A program made the translations under genes and the position numbers. Of a DNA stretch of 8,603 nucleotides, positions 6,697-8,603 are shown in pieces. How positions within the stretch are numbered: the first letter of the stretch is position 1; every line of letters begins with the position of its first letter. Source of the DNA: Gemmatimonadota bacterium (GTDB taxonomy: Bacteria; Latescibacterota; UBA2968; UBA8231); contig JAPOZF010000439.1 of the NCBI GenBank assembly GCA_026706165.1, forward strand, positions 1-8,603. Direction: 5' to 3'. Below the pieces are notes generated by a model, which did no database searches, had not been told where the DNA came from, and was given only the letters and a program-made list of their open reading frames with translations.

Positions 6697-8082
6697 TTAT
6701 TCGGCGGTCAGGGCGGCGGGGGTCACCGCCTCGCCGGGCATGCCGCCGAGGTGCTCGAGCACCAGGGTCGGGTCGCGCAGGGCGACGCGGTCCCCGGCTC
6801 CCAGGCCCTCCTCGACGATGACGTAGTCGTCGTTGCGCTTCCCCAGGACGACCTTGCGCTCCTCGGTGCCTCCGCCCCGCACCCGGTAGACGAGGGTTTC
6901 GCCCCCTTTTTCAAAGACCGCGTCGAGCGGGATGTAGAGTGGAAAGCCGGGGTGTTCCTCCGCCGCGGGGGGCGGGCTGACCTCGAGGGAATCCCCGTCG
7001 GCCCGCGGCTCCGGAACCGTTTCGATCACCACCACCGAGGAGGCGGACATTCCCGGCTTCAGACGCCGGTCCTCCCCCTCGATGCCGATGACGACGTCGA
7101 AGACCTTGACGTTCTTGTCCCCCTCCTTCTCGTGGCCCAGGGAGGCGATGCTGGTGATCGAGCCGGGAAAGGTGGGACCGGGCAGGGCGTCGAGCTCGAT
7201 GGTCGTCCGCTGCCCGACCTCGAGCTTGTCGACGTCGACCTCGTTGACCCAGGTCTTGACCTGCATTGCAGCCAGATCGGGAAGCGTCACCAGGGTGGCG
7301 CCGCCCCAGGGCTCGTCGCCGACGCGGATCTTCTCGGGGCGGGAGCCCTTCCAGATCTTCTCGTACACGACGAGTCCCGGTTTGTCGGCATGGACCGACA
7401 GGCTCTCGAGGTCCTTTTCCGCCTTGTCGAGGCCCCGTTCCTTCTGGGCGACGTCGAGCTCCTGCTTCTTCTTCTCCGCCTGGTCGACGATCCGCTGCGC
7501 CTCGAGTTTCCTGCCCGCCTGCTCGAGGGCGAGCTCGGACTGCCTCACCTGGAGGCGGGTCTCCTCTTTGTCGATCAGCGACTCGAATTCCATCTTCTTC
7601 AGCTTCAGCTGCGCCAGCCTGAGCTCCGCCTCCTTGTTGTGGATGTCCGACTCCTGGCGCCCGATTTCGACCTTCTGGTTGGCTATCGTCTTCTCGAGTT
7701 CCGCCCTGCTCGCCTCGAGCTCCTGCCGCGCCTCGGTCACCCTCTTGACGAACTCCGCCTTGTCGAACTCGATGACGAGATCCCCGATCTCGACGGTTTC
7801 CCCCTCGGGAAACAGCTTGGTGATCTTGAGCTGGCCGCGCACCTGGGGGGCGTTGATCTGCTCGGCGTTCACCGCTTCGAGCTCGCCGTTGGAGAGCGAC
7901 AGGGTAATGTGGAACTCCCCCTGACTGACGGGGAACGAGGCAACTTCCGGGGACGCTTCCGGCATGAGCACCCGGAAACCCGCGACCAGGCCCGCGACCA
8001 GAACGACGGCAGCGGCGCCGATGAGCCTGCGCCGGTGCAGCCGGGACGCGCCCCCGGTGGGGGGAGAGGAGGAAACGGTCAT
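6697..8082 (-). CDS. Periplasmic adaptor (membrane fusion) protein, MacA/HlyD-like
   Basis: This complete 461-residue adaptor should connect the permease to an outer-membrane channel. A basic N-terminus (RLHRRR, 14-19) precedes one membrane anchor at about 20-40. The first half of the lipoyl domain is around 78-107 (EGETVEIGDLVIEFD). A long alpha-helical hairpin, rich in Glu, Lys and Gln with heptad character, spans about 108-230. The second lipoyl half is at about 231-257. Beta-barrel and membrane-proximal domains follow (260-353 and 380-442). Residues about 357-380 form a Pro/Glu/Asp-rich insert absent from the neighbouring paralogue. The hairpin is long, as expected for adaptors that dock on a TolC-type channel, though none is in the window. 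The ATG at 8082 overlaps the stop of the upstream adaptor (ATGA), and the permease follows by 16 nt. No clear Shine-Dalgarno is seen, so translation is likely coupled. Confidence 0.92.
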   Translation of the reverse strand: MTVSSSPPTGGASRLHRRRLIGAAAVVLVAGLVAGFRVLMPEASPEVASFPVSQGEFHITLSLSNGELEAVNAEQINAPQVRGQLKITKLFPEGETVEIGDLVIEFDKAEFVKRVTEARQELEASRAELEKTIANQKVEIGRQESDIHNKEAELRLAQLKLKKMEFESLIDKEETRLQVRQSELALEQAGRKLEAQRIVDQAEKKKQELDVAQKERGLDKAEKDLESLSVHADKPGLVVYEKIWKGSRPEKIRVGDEPWGGATLVTLPDLAAMQVKTWVNEVDVDKLEVGQRTTIELDALPGPTFPGSITSIASLGHEKEGDKNVKVFDVVIGIEGEDRRLKPGMSASSVVVIETVPEPRADGDSLEVSPPPAAEEHPGFPLYIPLDAVFEKGGETLVYRVRGGGTEERKVVLGKRNDDYVIVEEGLGAGDRVALRDPTLVLEHLGGMPGEAVTPAALTAE

Positions 8083-8603
8083 GGCGGCAAAGGTACCGAG
8101 GAGGCGTGGAGGGCGACAACGTCACCGGCTTCGAGGCCGGACTCGATGGCGACCTCGGTGCCGTTGTGGGGGCCGGCGGTCACCTCTACCGGGGTGAACC
8201 CGCCTGCCCCGGATCGCCAGACGATGGCGCGCTCCTCCTCCAGGCGGACCGCCGACAGCGGCACCCGAACCACGTCGGGAATCGATTGCAGGACGATCTC
8301 GACAGCGGCCGACATCCCCGGGTAGAGGCGGTCGTCCTGGTCCTCGATGTCGACGACCATCTCGAAGACGTGCACGTTGGGGGCGTCCTCGACCTCCCCG
8401 GCCATCGGCGCCACCGCCGCCACCTCGCCGTGGAACACCGGGCCGGGGAACGCCTCGAGCCGGATCAGCGCCTCCTGCCCCGGCTTCACCCTGGTGACGT
8501 CCATCTCGCCGATCTGCGACACCACCTGCATCGCCCTGAGGTCGGGAAGACTCAGAAGCGACGTCCCGCCCCAGACGACGTCCCCCTCGGTCACCTTGCC
8601 GCT
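8079..8603 (-). CDS. Second adaptor (membrane fusion) protein, C-terminal part only
   Basis: The reading frame is open to the right edge, so the gene's 5' part is outside the window; 174 codons are visible. The visible part starts at the end of the lipoyl domain (SGKVTEGDVVWGG) and continues through the beta-barrel and membrane-proximal domains to the stop at 8079-8081. The GTG at 8592-8594 lies inside the conserved lipoyl region and is not the real start. It is a clear paralogue of the adaptor downstream: an ungapped stretch of 88 residues (visible residues 12-99 against 260-347 of the downstream protein) has 42 identities by hand count, including LPDL.AMQV, PGP.F.G and L.PGMSA. It lacks the acidic/proline insert of the downstream copy. 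Its stop overlaps the downstream start by four bases. Two adaptors in one operon imply an ancient tandem duplication. Confidence 0.9.
   Translation of the reverse strand, partial: SGKVTEGDVVWGGTSLLSLPDLRAMQVVSQIGEMDVTRVKPGQEALIRLEAFPGPVFHGEVAAVAPMAGEVEDAPNVHVFEMVVDIEDQDDRLYPGMSAAVEIVLQSIPDVVRVPLSAVRLEEERAIVWRSGAGGFTPVEVTAGPHNGTEVAIESGLEAGDVVALHASSVPLPP

Noticed and set aside
5376..6821. Long plus-strand open frame of 481 codons opposite speD and the permease
   Set aside because: It is a shadow frame: the minus strand carries unmistakable SpeD and MacB-type motifs across the same region, and the plus-strand product looks like nothing known.
6568..8325. Long plus-strand open frame of 585 codons opposite the adaptor genes
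   Set aside because: Its Leu/Asp/Gly-rich composition mirrors the Glu/Lys/Leu-rich coiled coil encoded on the opposite strand. The adaptor genes are well supported and overlap in an operon-like way.
8592..8594. GTG as a true start of the right-edge adaptor gene
   Set aside because: It falls within the conserved lipoyl-to-barrel junction, and the frame is open to the window edge, so the gene is simply truncated by the window.

Overview
The window is GC-rich bacterial DNA (roughly two thirds G+C by eye). It is gene-dense: eight protein genes fill nearly everything from position 93 to the right edge. I see no RNA genes, mobile elements or CRISPR. A sigma-54-type two-component system, a CHAD protein, a bacterial class 1B SpeD and a MacA/MacB-like exporter together suggest a Gram-negative bacterium. 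A Desulfuromonadales/Geobacter-like member of the former Deltaproteobacteria would fit, but this is an impression of gene style and not a measured assignment.

Left half (93-4919, plus strand): a tightly packed four-gene unit. It encodes a CHAD-domain protein, a membrane histidine kinase with an extracytoplasmic sensor, an NtrC-family sigma-54-dependent response regulator, and a putatively exported coiled-coil protein of unknown function. The junctions are a 3-nt gap, a 4-nt GTGA overlap and a 14-nt overlap, so the genes are probably one operon with translational coupling. The kinase and regulator form a complete phosphorelay: His298 in the kinase, Asp53 in the receiver. The CHAD and coiled-coil proteins are co-transcribed companions whose role is not known.

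Middle (4920-4978): a short convergent intergenic gap with an 18-bp perfect inverted repeat. It probably serves as a terminator or transcript-end structure for both converging operons.

Right half (8603-4979, minus strand, read right to left): the C-terminal part of a periplasmic adaptor (membrane fusion) protein cut by the window edge, a second complete adaptor paralogous to it, a MacB/FtsX-type ABC permease without an ATPase domain, and S-adenosylmethionine decarboxylase (speD). The junctions are a 4-nt ATGA overlap, a 16-nt gap and an 8-nt overlap. The adaptors and permease should form most of a MacAB-like exporter. The ATPase and an outer-membrane partner are not in the window and may lie beyond the right edge or elsewhere. 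The coupling of speD to the end of an exporter operon is unusual and raises a speculative link between polyamine metabolism and export.

The most notable items are the two tandem, divergent adaptor genes feeding one permease, the exporter-speD coupling, the CHAD/two-component/coiled-coil operon, and the uncharacterised exported coiled-coil protein. No single feature proves a new system.
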